A DNA stretch of 64,000 nt from Adenophora triphylla var. japonica (GCA_022495995.1 JAFEMH010000758.1:62001-126000); one strand, 5' to 3'; numbered from the stretch's first letter, positions 1-11,911 are shown. Translations and numbers: made by a program. The notes: generated by a model not told the origin, from the letters alone.

Positions 1-520
1 TTTTCTTTTACCGACGGAATTTAATTCCGCCTAGGTGAATTAATAGTTACGGCGACGGAAATTTCCGCCGCTATATTAATTTAATTTAATTAAATTTTCA
101 TTTCGGCGGAAATTTCTCGTCGCTGTAATAAAAATTAATTTAATTAAATTAATTTCGCCGGCCGGAAATTTCCGTGTTTGTAATAAAATTTAAATTGAAA
201 TTAAATTATTTCAAATGTGCCAAGGAAAATACCGTCGCCGAAATTATTTAATTTTAATTTAAATTTTATTACAAATGACGGAATTTTCCGCCGCCGAAAT
301 CAAAAATTAAATAAAAATTAAATGATTATATAGCGGCGGAAATTCCGTCTGAAATTAATTTAATTAAATTAATTTATTACAAATGACGGAAATTTCCGCC
401 GCCGAAATTAATTTATTTAATTAATTTTTCTTTCAAGATAATTTCAGCCGACGGAAAATTCCGTCGCCGATTCTCGAAATAAATTAAAAAAAAATATTTT
501 AAAATATCAAAAAACCAAAA
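1..520. repeat. CACTA subterminal repeat region (left side)
   Basis: AT-rich DNA (TTTAATTAAATT) alternating with short palindromes built on GACGGAAATTTCCGTCG, in both orientations about every 50-60 bp. In CACTA elements such motifs are the binding sites of the TNPA protein. The terminal CACTA inverted repeat itself lies to the left of the window. Confidence 0.7.
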
Positions 521-623
521 TTTTTTGTACCGATATAACATTTCAATTTATAAAACTAAAACTATAAAAACTAAAATTCAAATACCCGTACCAAATAAAA
601 ACTAAATACCACCGTACCAATTC

Positions 624-735
624 GGAGGGGGAGAGGGGGAGGGGGATAGGGGGATAGGGGGGAAGGGGGAGAGGGGAGAGCGGGAGGGGGAGAGGGGTGG
701 AGCGGGGAGGGGGAGAGGCGGGGAGGGGCTCCCGC
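624..735. repeat. Purine-rich GGGGGA/GAGGGG simple repeat
   Basis: About 110 bp of nearly pure purine on the plus strand, with G runs of four to six. It lies between the subterminal region and the TNPA remnant. The strand could form G-quadruplexes, but no function is shown. Confidence 0.75.
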
Positions 736-756
736 GGTACCAAATGTCTCAAATGT

Positions 757-2600
757 TTACAAACAAGTATAAATTAATACAACAATGTCTAAAAAGTCCG
801 CAATCAACCTGGGGACGCCGGGAATTACCCCGGGAGTCCGGCCGAGACGAGCCATCAACGGCGCCAATTGTCTTTGAAGTCTCGCATGACGTCGATCGTT
901 TCTCCTCCCGCATTCGCAACCGAACCGCCAAAGCATCCGCAAGCTTTGCCCGCTCGCGTCTCTCCTCCTCCAACGCAGCCTCCAGAGTGTCGACCCTCGG
1001 ATCATGAAACATGGGCCGGGCAACATTTCTCCGACACGGCCGACGCCGACGGGCATTGCCGCCCGTAATCCCCATCCCTAACACTCGGGCTCCTCTCCTC
1101 GATGTCCCCGAGAGGTGACCTCCCGCCAAACATCGTGCACGAAGGGGACGGGCTCGCCGGAGGCGTTCCTTCGGGAACAACGGCGGCTTGATATGCAAAC
1201 AAAATAAAACAAACAATTATAATCATATACACAATGTAAGGTACATAAATAAATTTACATATTCAAAATCAAGTCATTTAATGGTAGTTTACTTACAAAG
1301 GCAAGAGTGCATCGATCGTCAACCCATCATGCGGAGGTTGATCGGCGCCGTAGAATTCCGAATATGGGTGCTAGCGTAAACATCCACAAAAGTGATATTC
1401 GGACCATACTCCCTTTCCTATAAATAAAATAAGCGAGATTATTACTTTGAAATTGTATATATAAATGCAACATTTAAACCGATTTAAAAGCATGCATACA
1501 CTACATTTACACTAAAACTATGGATTTCATAGCATCAACATTGGCTCCCGCCTAACATACGTACATAAACCTATTTAAAAGCATCCATACACTACTACAT
1601 TTAAATTAACATACATACCATGCGGTCGTGATGCTCGGCGACCGTGAGCGTCCCCCGTATGCAACGCCGCCGACCCCGAGGAGCTCGCTCTATTGGCCTC
1701 TGCCTGTTCGGATACGGCCTTCGCCGCAGCGACCCCCAATATTCGCAAAATTGACCAAACACCTCAACGGTCATAAAAGTAGGACACAAGGGCCGCTGTC
1801 CCGCCGCGAGCCGAGCAAAGATAATAATTTCTCTTCGTGGTACCTATAAAAAATATGAATATCTTGTAAACATATAATGATGACATTATAAAATTAAAAG
1901 AGTATAATCATTGTTAATTAAACTAATTAAGGATAGATAAATATGTTACAAATAAAATCCTTAAACAAACTTGTGAGCCTCGCTTCAAAGAAAACATATC
2001 TAGCCGTCGCCGCCGATGTCCGGATCCCAATAATATTTAGCCTACAACATATAATGATAACATTACAAAAACTAAAAGAGTATAATCATTATTAATTATA
2101 ACATTTTAATAACAAACTAACATTTAAGTTTTAAATAAAAACCATTAACACATTACCTTAAACTCATCCCACGCATCCTCCTTCTCGCCTCTCGTGGCAA
2201 TTTTTTTTCCGCTTGGGCCAAAACTCTGGTCATTTTCCGAGACCGCCGCATTGCCCGATCTTAGTGCCACGTGGGGTATCCACCTACCCACCTCGCCAAG
2301 TATATTTATACAATAACATTTTAACTTAAATAATGAATTATATATAAAGCAAAAAGGAACCAACTTATATCAAATTAATGAAGAGTTACTTATCGGTCAT
2401 AAAGTGCCGAGATCCGGACATATATCCTCCCCTCGTAATCTACGGTAGTCTGGGTACCGGCCCCAGAGGTGGAGCTAGTACTACTGAGTGAGGGGTCAAC
2501 ACCATCGCTATCGGATCGGGACGGTTGCGTCCCGAATCAAAGTGTAAATGGGCTTGGTCCTCTTACCCTTGCCCTTTCTACTAGAACTCATCTCGTATTA
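757..2600 (-). pseudogene. TNPA-like / plant transposase Transposase_24 gene, exon remnants
   Basis: Several minus-strand coding blocks line up with the Transposase_24 (Ptta/En/Spm) family. The putative start is near 2594 (MSSSRKGKGKR). The block 2363-2150 ends in a GT donor. A block near 2040-1980 reads KYYWDPDI. The block 1850-1600 carries the family motif HTGG followed by TVAEHHDRM, partly in different frames. A block at about 1420-1290 holds FVDVYAST, and 1180-760 encodes an acidic/basic coiled coil (LEAALEEERRERAKL). TNPA proteins bind CACTA subterminal repeats and help synapse the ends. Frame changes and stops between blocks mean that it is broken, or that the exons are only partly resolved. 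It lies 3' of TNP2 in the same orientation, the normal CACTA order. Confidence 0.6.
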
Positions 2601-2639
2601 CAAGAAAATATTAAAATTTACAACTTTAACAATAGGAAA

Positions 2640-2945
2640 CAATATATTCACAATACATCTAAAACTTTAAAGTTCTAATAATCTAAAGCATTCACAATAC
2701 ATATAAAACTTTAAACTATTAATAATATAAAGCATTCACAATACATATAAAACTTTAAAGTTCTAATAATCTAAAGCATTCACAATATATATAAAACGAC
2801 GGATATTAAAAATAATCTAAAGCATTCACAATACATATGAAACTTTAAAGTTCTAATAATCTAAAGCATTCACAATACATATAAAACTTTAAAGTTCTAA
2901 TAATCTAAAGCATTCACAATACAATTTTAAACTTTAAACTATTAT
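2640..2945. repeat. 44-bp AT-rich tandem repeat, about six copies
   Basis: The unit contains GCATTCACAATACATATAAA followed by ACTTTAAAGTTCTAATAATCTAAA. It repeats six times with small changes; one copy is interrupted by CGACGGATATT, which resembles the subterminal motif. It fills the gap between the TNPA and TNP2 remnants. Confidence 0.8.
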
Positions 2946-2949
2946 TAAT

Positions 2950-5900
2950 CTTCGTCCCCATCATCATCACCGGACTCGAATTACTACAAAACTCGAGTTC
3001 TTCATCTTCGTCTTCTGACTCGATGAATCAAACTCGGTTCCTCTTCCTCTTCCTCTTCCTCTTCCTCTTCCTCTTCCTCTTCCTCTTCCTCTTCCTCGAT
3101 TCATCAATATCAATGTGCGCGAGATGACCCGAACGAGGCGGGAGTTGGCAAATTCACCGGTAAGATATCCTCCTCGGTTCATCAACATTTTGAGGAATAT
3201 GAGTGACATCATCTAATGGATGATTAGCCGATGAAACGTTAGGTGGCACCGGCATTTCATCCTCTTGATAGGGTGCTTCTAATGACGACTCAGTAGTTGT
3301 CGACGAGGGTAGGTTGTCAATCATGCTCCTAGCCTTGGTCATCCAAATGCCTCACAATCCGTCGGGTCGCGGACGAGGGTAGGGAGTCATGTATACCTGT
3401 TGTGCTTGAGATGCTAAGATGAAGACGTCGTCGCCATTATGTCTCGGACGAGTCCTTTACATCGACGAGGTCAAATATGGCGTGCTTCTTAACACCTCGC
3501 ACAAAGCATCCCGCTAATCACAATTGAACAAGACAACACTGTTTCTACCCAAATACTCCACCTCGACTACTTCTTTCAGACGCCATAATAATCATTCCCT
3601 ATAAGCTTCACACCGCTATTCCACGTCAATTTAGACAAACCGTAAGCTTAGGTATGAAACACATAGCCATTCACGAAATAACCGTTGTATAAATGAACGT
3701 TCAAGTACGGAGATGATGCTAAATGTCTTAACCTCGCAGCTTTGGCATCACCCGGATGTTCACTATCTATAAGACAATATTGTAACTAATTTAATACAAT
3801 TTTAAGATTGAATGTTTAAAGAAGTGTATAGAATAAATTTGAATGAAACGAAATATTTACATATTTCCTTAGCCAGCTTTGGAAATTCTCTTCGTCCTAG
3901 TTGCGATGAGTTCTCGAGATAAATCCCGAGCTAAATCTTCAAACATTCGCAATAGGGTTAAACAAGGCATTTCATATGCAGTAATTAAACATGCATAATT
4001 TAATCGACGAGGCGTAAACATAACATCAATGACTTACTTGATATATTCCCAACCTCGTCGCAGCTTAAGAAGAACATACGTTTCGACCGCGGCAAACTCT
4101 TTAGCGGTTAACGTACGCGTACCAACCCGTTTGCCGAGGAACCGACTGTGGGATGAAAATACGTAGATGTTTCCCTTAGACGGAAAACCACCATCGTAAT
4201 TGCGGCTAACCCTAGTCAATCTCGTATCAACATCGGGAGGAAAATATGTTCCGACAAAGGCAACAATCTCATCTATGATAACAAATTCTCGAAATTGAGG
4301 CCTCGACCATGGCCCTATTGCTCATCTTCCTTTCAATTGGCCTAGATACCTAAAAGTCATTCGTAGATTAAAACATAAATAATGTTAAAGAAGGTATATT
4401 GTTAACGCTCAAATTATTTAGAAATAGAATAAATTCAATTACCTCTCAAATGGATACATCCATCTCGTATTGAACTGACCACCGACTCTAGCTTCGTATG
4501 CCAAGTGGACCGGTACATGCTCCATAGAATCAAAGAATGAAGGAGGAAATATCTTCTCAAGTTTGCACAAAGTCACTACGATGCTCTCCTCAAGCTTTTT
4601 CATGTGATCAACACGCAAGTGTGGTCGATGTTAACGCTCGGAAAAACTCACTTAACTCGTTAACGCCACCCGTATATTGTCGTGCAAGAGACCCCCGAGA
4701 GCAATCGGAAGTAGCCTATCCAAGAAACGTGGCAATCGTGACTCTTCAAACCCCGCACTTTCCCCTCCTCTACATTGACACAGCTACCAATGTTAGACGC
4801 GTAACCATTTGGAAGCCTTAACTCCTTGAGCCATTTCGGGGAGGAGGAGCCTCTTTTCCTTTCAGTAAGCACGTATTGAGCCATCGGTCTAACCGGTTTA
4901 CCATTGACGTTGTATACCAAGCTCTAAGGCCGGCCGCCTACATATTTCCTTAAGGTCCTTTCGAGCTTTTTCGTTGTCTTTAGTTGTTCTCTTGAAATCC
5001 ATCAACGTGTTAAAAACATTATCGAATACATTCTTCTCAATGTGCATCACGTCAAGGTTATGTCGAATGAGATTTGTTTTCCGGTATGGCAAACTCCCAA
5101 AATATACTCCTCTCGATCCAAGCATGGGTAGTCCCAAACCCTTGTATTTTGGTCTTCGAAAACTTTTTCCCCACCGAGGATCGGGCAATCTAGATACCTC
5201 CTCATAGACCGTGTCACCACTTAAACGAATCGGGGCCTCATCATGGTCAATCTTGTTCTTTTTAAACGCATTCTTCTCGGGTCCCGAATGGGTGGTCCTC
5301 CCAAGAAATTGTCTATGGCAATCGAACCAACATGGTTTTCCGAGTGCGTGAGCGTGAAAGACTTTGTGTCACTCATACAATACGGACAGCCAACTTCCCG
5401 TGGGTGCTCCAACCCGATAACATCCCATATGCAGGGAAGTCATTAACCGTCCACATCAACGCAGCCTTCATGCCGAAATTCTCTCGCTTGAAAGCATCCC
5501 ACGTTTCGACCCCATCCTCCCAAAGCCGCTTCAATTCGTCCATCAAAGGTCGGAGATAGACGTCAATGTTCCTCCTGTGGCCAAGTTTGGGCCTGGGATG
5601 AATAACGACAAGAACATGTAGGGATCACTCATACACAACTGTGGCGGAAGATTGTAGACAGTGGCTATAACCGGCCAACAAGAGTAAGATTTTGCCCCAG
5701 GACCAAACGGATTGAAACCATCGAGCAGATGCATAACCGTATATTTCTTGCTTCACGCAAAGTCGGGATAAGTCTCATCAAAGTGTTTCCATGCCTCCCC
5801 ATCACCGGGATGAATCAACACACCATCTTCACGCAAACTTTCCTTATGCCAACGCATTGCCTCTCGCAGTAGATTTAGACGCGTAGGCGTTGCAGCCTTG

Positions 5901-6670
5901 GAATCAACGGCATGTAACGCAACCGCTTATGTGGTCTGTTTTTCTTGTGTTTTGAACTCCCCTCCGACTTGGCTTATATCTACTTTGTCCGCAAATTGAA
6001 CACTCGTCTTCGTGAATCTTCCTTGTAGAATAGCATGCGCCATTCTTACACGCATCAATCTTTTCATAACATAGCCCAATCTCGCCCAACCAACTTCTTT
6101 GTCTCATAAAAGTTTGTAACCATCTTATTCTCTTTCGGCAACATCCGCTTAATTGCTTTCATGATACGATTATAAGCGGATCGCTAATATTGCAATCAGC
6201 CTTTATGTTAAGGAGCTCACCTACGCCTCCAACACACCGATCTCGCAACCTCGGATAGACCTTCTCTTTGCGAGTCCATAGCATCAATAAATTTCTTGGC
6301 CGCAGTGGTTGGTTCTGCCGTTGGTTCTCTCGACCAATCGAAGGAAGGACCTACGCATCCCTAACCATATCTTCCATATTCAAAGGTGGTTCTTCATTGT
6401 CCCGAATAATAGGTTCGGGTTCGGGAGGTACATGAATATTCTCGGGGGATTATTCGCAACATTTGTGCGCAATCTCACCACCACGACGGGTCCACCGTTT
6501 GTACCCAACTTCAAACCCGTTACGCAAAAGATGTTTCGAGTGTCGATCAAGCTTAGATACTTGACATTACAACACTTGTCGCATGGACACCTAATCTTAC
6601 CATCCTTATCCATGTGACCGGTTTTATTTAATTGAGCAAATTCAACAAACCCTTCAACCCTCTATAAAAC
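2950..6670 (-). pseudogene. CACTA TNP2 transposase (Transpos_assoc, Transposase_21, DUF4218, DUF4216), disrupted
   Basis: The catalytic transposase gene of a plant CACTA element, read from right to left. The N-terminal zinc-finger-like Transpos_assoc domain is at 6613-6380 (MDKDGKIRCPCDKC). The Transposase_21 core at about 6110-4900 shows CYEKIDACKNG, CSICGQSRYKP, HLLDGFNPFG, SYSCWPVIATVYNLPP, LMWTVNDFPAYGMLSGWSTHG and the hallmark HNLDVMHIEKNVFDN (about 5070). A DUF4218-type segment is at 4920-4034 (GLKSHDCHV; LGKRVGTRTLTAKEF; YVLLKLRRGWEYI). DUF4216 follows at about 3700-3440 (VEVEYLGRNSVVLFNCD), and an acidic tail ends near 2950. The frame breaks repeatedly; in DUF4216 alone there is one frameshift and a TAG where Trp is expected. 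Function is inferred from the family, and this copy looks dead. Confidence 0.85.
3038..3097. repeat. (TTCCTC)10 microsatellite inside the TNP2 acidic tail
   Basis: Ten uninterrupted hexamer units. On the minus strand one frame encodes a run of glutamates, which fits the acidic C-terminal tail usual in TNP2. Another frame encodes an Arg-Gly run and is probably meaningless. Confidence 0.85.
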
Positions 6671-6989
6671 TCAGGATTGATACCGCGTTGATTCGCAACT
6701 TCCGCTTGTACATCCAACTACGATCATCGTTAACGTACATCACTCCCGCATTGCAATCCATATATTATACGTACACTCAATTTAATCGACGGATGAAACA
6801 AAATTGGGATGTTAATAATTATTGGATTTCATAATATATTAACAGCTTAGAAGTAATTAACGTATTATCATTCCCTAAATTTGAATTACAAACTTAAAAG
6901 CAACACAGATCTTCTTAAAATAAATATAAAGCTTCTAACTCATATTTAACAATATATTAACAGTCTTCTTAAAGTGTCTAGGAACTCGT

Positions 6990-8603
6990 TCCCGCTCCCG
7001 AACTCGAATCTCTACTCTTCCTCCGCCTCGGTCCCCTGGAGGTCTTTGGTCTAGGTATGTTGAAAAAGTCGCCCGACCTCGTCCTAGCTCGGTATCGTGT
7101 GAGCGAGTGGATCAATCACCCGGTAGCTCTCGCACGCTTCTTTCTGCCTCAAGGCCTCCCTCGCGAGCTATCACTTCGGGATCATTTCTCAAAGCAGCCT
7201 TCTCCGGATCTCCCGTCTCTCATAATCCGCCGCAATGTCGTCGTGATTTCATCGGGGTTGCGCTTGGCCTCCATGCCTCTTAATATCCGGCCGGGAAGAA
7301 TAGTCTCGCCCCCAAAACACTCTCGGCGTCGAGCCTCTATCATCACCGTACAGACCTTGCCGCTCATCGTACCATGTCGGATACTCGGTGGTCGAAATGT
7401 GCTACCTCTAGTATGACTAGAGTAGTGGTCGTATCGGAAGAAAGCCCTCTAGAAATGCTCGCCAAAGAAATGTGTAGTCCGAGGCTCGCCATAATCATCG
7501 GCATTGTATTAGTCGTCAATCGCTTCTCTCAAAGTCCGAATGGTCCGCTGCGGGTATCCGTACTGCTCGCTCACTAGAGATGGAATGCAAAAGGATGATA
7601 CATGTAGTCCCGAAGTCGGACAATAATCGACCGGCCGTCTGAATATCTCTCATAGTCCGCAATCCCCATGCCGGAATCCAATAGTTCAGGTTTGCGGTCT
7701 CATATCGGGCCAAGGCCAACCTCCTATGCCAACTCTCGCAGCGGCATCCCTCAATATCCTCGTCCGTCTCACCCAAGTGTAATGCCGTCTCGCCCCCTGC
7801 AAAGGGCGAGATCAAGCGAAATCTCTCATACCCACAATGATAGTAACTGGGCCGTTTTCGAACCCACGTACTCGGATCCTCCGCCAATCTATCAATGCCG
7901 TGGTATGTCTCCGCTAGCAACAGTGGAATGATGTCCATCGCTCCCCGACTCGCATTGAATATGCCGGATGTCAACTCCTCGATCACCTCTCACTGCTGAT
8001 GATCTCTAGCAGCGTAAATGGACACACTCCGTGTAGCCGCGAAGTAGTGCGCGGACGGAATGAGCAACATGAATATATCTAAGGAAGTGGATAGATCAAA
8101 CGGTCAGGGGGCCGGTCCGACTCAATCGGCTATATGAGTCAAGTCTATGAATCTATCGTCAACGACAATGCCCGATACCTGGGCCTGGCTGATAATCCCA
8201 AGAATTCGGATAGTTGCTCCGTAATCGATCGTCTGTCTCGAGGAAATGCCACGCCCTCGACTCGGCCCACACCCGATCGGTGCTCGAAAATCCTCCATCG
8301 CTGGCACCGTATCGTTGTACGATAGGGTGAACACATGTCGCTCCGAATCCCAAAAGCACGAAGCGGCTCGGAGCGCATCCCAATCAATCTTCCAATCTTT
8401 TAGAGACCGATGCATGGCATGCTATACCTCCCGTCAATAAGTTTCCGGTGTTGTTTTTGGTGAAAGCGCGTGAGTTCAAGAATGTCTTGTTGAAATTGAT
8501 ACTCTCGGGAAACAATTTCTCCATTGTAATGCTCCATCTTTGCCTTAAATTGGGGCCGCTGGGACTTTTTACCTATTAATATTGTGAATAATTGTATCAA
8601 CAA
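6990..8603 (-). pseudogene. DUF7745 / plant-mobile-domain-like gene remnant
   Basis: Minus-strand blocks resemble the plant DUF7745 family (related to the aminotransferase-like plant mobile domain). A coil-like N-terminal segment is at 8603-8400 (REYQFQQDILELTRFH). Next comes 8415-8122 with FWDSERHVFTLSYNDTVPAM followed by EDFRAPIGCGP, matching the family pattern 'FWD..h.F.f...e..PT.edF..llG'. The block 7986-7516 has IIPLLLAETYHGIDRL and WHRRLALARYETANLNYW. Continuation to about 7000 is in broken frames. The function of the family is unknown; it is found mostly in or near transposable elements. It lies upstream of TNP2 on the same strand. Whether it belongs to the CACTA element or is an older insertion cannot be told. 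Confidence 0.55.
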
Positions 8604-8793
8604 ATCTTGAGCTCTAGTTCAAACTAAACTAAAGGATAATGGTGTCCCTACCTAACCACCTACTCGTCCTTTAAGTGCATGTTTGATAAACCTATCCCAT
8701 CCCGAAATGCGTGATTACTATTGTGAATAATTTTAAATATTAATATTTAATTCTTTGTTGTAAAATATATAATTGTACAACGATGAATTAAAT

Positions 8794-9531
8794 TAACATT
8801 TATAAACAAGATGAGAGTCGTTATCATCCACAACTATCAAAACCCTATCTCGGCTTAGAACAAGAAAGATAGAGCAAATAAGTTCTTGTCGGTTTTGAGC
8901 GAAGGATTTTCTCTTAATATAGGTTTTAGCCATCGTTCTCCTTTCTAAGAATTCACAAAGATCACGGCCAGCTTAGCCGCTTTTTCATCAGGTGATATAC
9001 GGTCACAGTAAAAACAAGGTAACGATAACACTCAAGCCAAGAGAAAACAACTTTCTCCATCTTCACCTTCCATTTACTCAGATCGATTGCATCTTCCTCA
9101 TGAGCTGAATGGCGCCCTCAATCTCACGCTGCACATGCGAAGCAACCGTGAGATTGAGGGCAACACCGCCAGCCTTTCAAGCTCATGAGAAAGATTCTGC
9201 AATCAGATCTCGAGTAAATGGAAGGGTGGAGATTAAAAAATTGGAGGAAAGTTTTGTTTTCTCTTCACTGCAAGTGTTATAATGTTACCTTGTTTTTACT
9301 TGCGACCGTATAACACCAGCCAAGAGTGAAACAGATAATCGACAAGAACATGGCCGTGATGTTTGAGATCCTTAGAGAGAAGAGGACATGAAACTGAAAA
9401 CTCTTATTAAACGAAAATCCTTTGCTCAAACCGACAAGAACTTATTTGCTCTATATTTCTTGATCAAAGATGGACGGATTTTGATAGTCAAGGTGAAAGG
9501 CTCTCATCTTATTTATATTTTAAGATGTTAA
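8794..9531. repeat. Long fold-back (inverted-repeat) element
   Basis: Two arms of about 340-390 bp pair over almost their whole length around a short loop at 9129-9146. Matched pairs include GCCCTCAATCTCACG with CGTGAGATTGAGGGC at the tip, ACGGTCACAGTAAAAACAAGGTAAC with its near complement, CTTGTCGG (8885) with CCGACAAG (9433), and GATGAGAG with CTCTCATC at the base. The arms differ by scattered substitutions and about 50 bp of indels. It has no coding content. It could be a fold-back MITE, or a hairpin RNA source if transcribed. Confidence 0.85.
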
Positions 9532-9684
9532 CCACCAACCACAATACTAAGTAAGGCATTGCATCTAGGTGCCAGATTGATATCGGGCGCTCCAAACGTA
9601 GGCGATATTACATCACCGTTCGCGATGCCGTCAATCGCCCCAAAATGGGATCTAGAACCATACTAAGGTAGTGTGCGGTTGAAT

Positions 9685-10565
9685 ATGCCCTATGCCCTAT
9701 ACCCTATGCCCTATACCCTATGCCCTATGCCCTATGCCCTATGCCCTATGCCCTATGCCCTATGCCCTACGCCCTATGCCCTACGCCCTACGCCCTACGC
9801 CCTACGCCCTATGCCCCATGCCCTACACCCTATGCCCTACGCCTCTACGCCTATATGCCCCTATGCCCTACGCCTCTATGCCCTATGCCCCATGCCCTAC
9901 GCCCTACGCCCATGCTCCCATGCCCTACGCCTATACCCTATGCCCCACGACGCCTCTACGCCCTATGCCCTATGCCCTGCACGCCCTACGCCCTACGCCC
10001 TACGCCCTACGCCTCTATGCCCCATGCCCTATGCCCTATGCCTATGCCCTATGCCACATGCTATACCCTATGCCCCTATGCCTCTATGCCTACTACCTCT
10101 ATGCCCTACATACGCTACCATGCCCTATGCCTATGCCCTTATGCACCCTATACCTTATACCCTATACCCTACGCCTCTACGCCTACATACCTACGCCTCT
10201 ACGCCACATGCCTTCTATGCCTATACCCTATGCCTCTATGCCCTATACCACTACGCCCTATACCCTATGCCCTATACCCTATACCCTATACGCTCTATAC
10301 CCTATACCCTATGCCCTATACCACTATGCCTATTACTCCTATACCCTATACCCTATACCCTATACGCTCTATGCCCTACGCCCTATGCCCCTATGCCCTA
10401 TGCCACATGCCACACATGCCCATTGCCCCTACGCCCTACGCCTCTATGCCCTATGCCCCTATGCCCTATGCCACATGCCTTTCCACCCTGCTCCTATTCT
10501 ACCCTATACCCTATACCCTATAATTTATACTTATACTAGTTGCCTATACCCTATACCCTACGCCC
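9685..10565. repeat. 7-bp CCCTATG/CCCTACG/CCCTATA array (variant telomere-like minisatellite)
   Basis: About 880 bp of 7-mers CCCTAYR, with frequent 6-8 bp variants (CCTCTATG, CCACATG). The unit length and CCCTA core match the plant telomere C-strand (CCCTAAA) except for the last two bases. Sub-variants are clustered: TATG at the start, TACG in the middle and TATA toward the end, which suggests local expansion. All three plus frames are open only because the repeat lacks stops; these are not genes. Confidence 0.9.
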
Positions 10566-11066
10566 TTGGGGGTTTAGTGGTTTAGGGTTTAGTGTTTAGG
10601 TTTAGGTTTGGTTTGTGGTTAGGTTGTGGTTTAGGCTTGGGGGTTAGTGGCTTGTGTGGCTTTAGTGGCTTCAGTGGCTTAGTGGTTAGGGGCTTAGGGT
10701 TTGTGTGGTTTGTGGCTTGTGGTTTGTGGCTTTAGGTGGTTTGTGGTTTGTGGTTAGGGGTTAGGTTGGGGTTGTGGTTTAGTGGTTTAGTGGTTGTGGT
10801 TTAGGTTTAGGGTTTGTGGTTTGCAGGGTTTGTGGTTAGGGTTTGTGGTTGTGGGTTGTGGTTGTGGTTGTAGGTTTGTGGTTAGTGGCTTGTGGTTTGT
10901 GGCTTGTGGTTGTGGCTTGTGGTTTAGGGCTTGTGGTTTAGTGTGTTGTGTGGCTTAGTGGCTTGTGGTTTGTAGGGTTTAGGGTTTAGGTTTAGGTTTG
11001 TGGCTTGTGGTTTGGTGGTTTAGTGGTTTAGTGGTTTAGTGTGGTTTAGTGGTTTAGGGAGCTTAG
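10566..11066. repeat. Degenerate TTTAGGG/TTTAGTGG/TTTGTGG array
   Basis: About 500 bp of G-rich, plant-telomere-like repeat (TTTAGGG and derivatives such as GTGGTTTAG and TTTGTGGCTTG). It has the opposite strand polarity to the directly adjacent CCCTAYR array. Interstitial telomere-like DNA is common in plants; the abrupt polarity switch is the unusual part. Confidence 0.85.
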
Positions 11067-11073
11067 GGTTAGG

Positions 11074-11231
11074 GGATATAAGAATTGTGCAAGGGTTCTT
11101 TGCTATTCCCAAATTGGTAAATTGCATACAATTTTAAAATTTTTATCCAAAATAAAACAAAAACAAGATTAGTCCAAAACTATGAACTAACCAACTATTA
11201 GACAACACTGGAGATTATTGTCTCATAAGTC
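11074..11231. repeat. Direct repeat copy 1 flanking telomere-like tract
   Basis: A 158-bp segment starting GGATATAAGAATTG and ending CTCATAAGTC. It is nearly identical to 11912-12070. Each copy directly follows a TTTAGGG-type tract, so tract and flank were duplicated together. Confidence 0.85.
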
Positions 11232-11751
11232 ATAACTAAGATATCCAAAATAAAGACCCACATCATTACCGCCGAGCACACCGCACTCTCTCGGCCCCCA
11301 CCACCGCGCATGTGTCATCATCATCACAAGCTTCAATGCCGACATCGTGAAGGGTTGTCTCCTCGCACTCATCAAGCTCCATATCTCTTCTCGCGATGAA
11401 GGCTTAGGAGGCAAAGACACACCCTCTAGGGCCTCGCATTGCTCTAAGTCAAGGAATCTGCGGGGAAGTCGACCGAGAAATGGATGTATAATTTGCCCCT
11501 CGCGAATGGTCTTTGACATTGGCATCCCTTCGTCATTTATTGCCTTGAATTGATCTCGGCTTAACAACTTCTCCAGGTTCAGATTTCATGAGGAGCCGCC
11601 TGTTATCTAGATGAGTCAATATAAATTGGAAGCCACATAATGCCTCGCAAGTGGTCAACGCGTGCTCAACAAATATGTCATCACCCCTTTCGCTTGAACT
11701 TTGTGCTCTTTCTATTGTAGCACAAAGACTATGTCTCCAAGAAGATGGCAA
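11223..11751 (-). CDS. Unidentified open region, two overlapping frames
   Basis: Two overlapping minus-strand reading frames (11751-11533 and 11567-11223) encode a plausible globular sequence with motifs such as RAQSSSERGDDIFVEHAL and LDLEQCEALEGVSLPP. They would join through one frameshift near 11560. I do not recognise a family. The region is bounded by the two copies of the 158-bp direct repeat and by telomere-like tracts. It may be a fragment of a transposon ORF, and translation is uncertain. Confidence 0.25.
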
Positions 11752-11755
11752 ATGT

Positions 11756-11911
11756 CGGGGTATAGGGTGTATAGGGTATAGGGTTTAGGTTTATGGCTTA
11801 GGGTTTGGGTAGGTTTAGGGGTTAGGGTTTAGGGGTTAGGGTTGTGGTTTAGGTTTAGTGGGTTCTAAGGTTTAGGTTTGTTAGGGTTTAGGGTTGGGGG
11901 TTAGGGGTTAG
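11756..11911. repeat. Second telomere-like tract, TATAGGG passing into TTTAGGG
   Basis: Begins GTATAGGGTGTATAGGGTATAGGG, given here only as its pattern (TATAGGG)n, and continues as TTTAGGG/TTAGGGG units. TATAGGG is the complement of the CCCTATA form in the first array, so this tract holds both variants on the same strand. Confidence 0.85.

Noticed and set aside
2967..3212. Arg-Gly-rich 81-aa minus-strand frame
   Set aside because: Wrong frame of the (TTCCTC)10 microsatellite; the neighbouring frame gives the expected poly-Glu tail of TNP2.
9673..10585. Three long overlapping plus-strand open frames of up to 297 aa over the CCCTAYR array
   Set aside because: All three frames are open because the 7-mer has no stop codon; the products are MPYALCP-type periodic peptides. 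Repeat artefact.
9685..11066. True chromosome end or head-to-head telomere fusion
   Set aside because: Repeats are variant and degenerate, sit inside a CACTA element, and the order (C-rich then G-rich) is opposite to that of a fusion.
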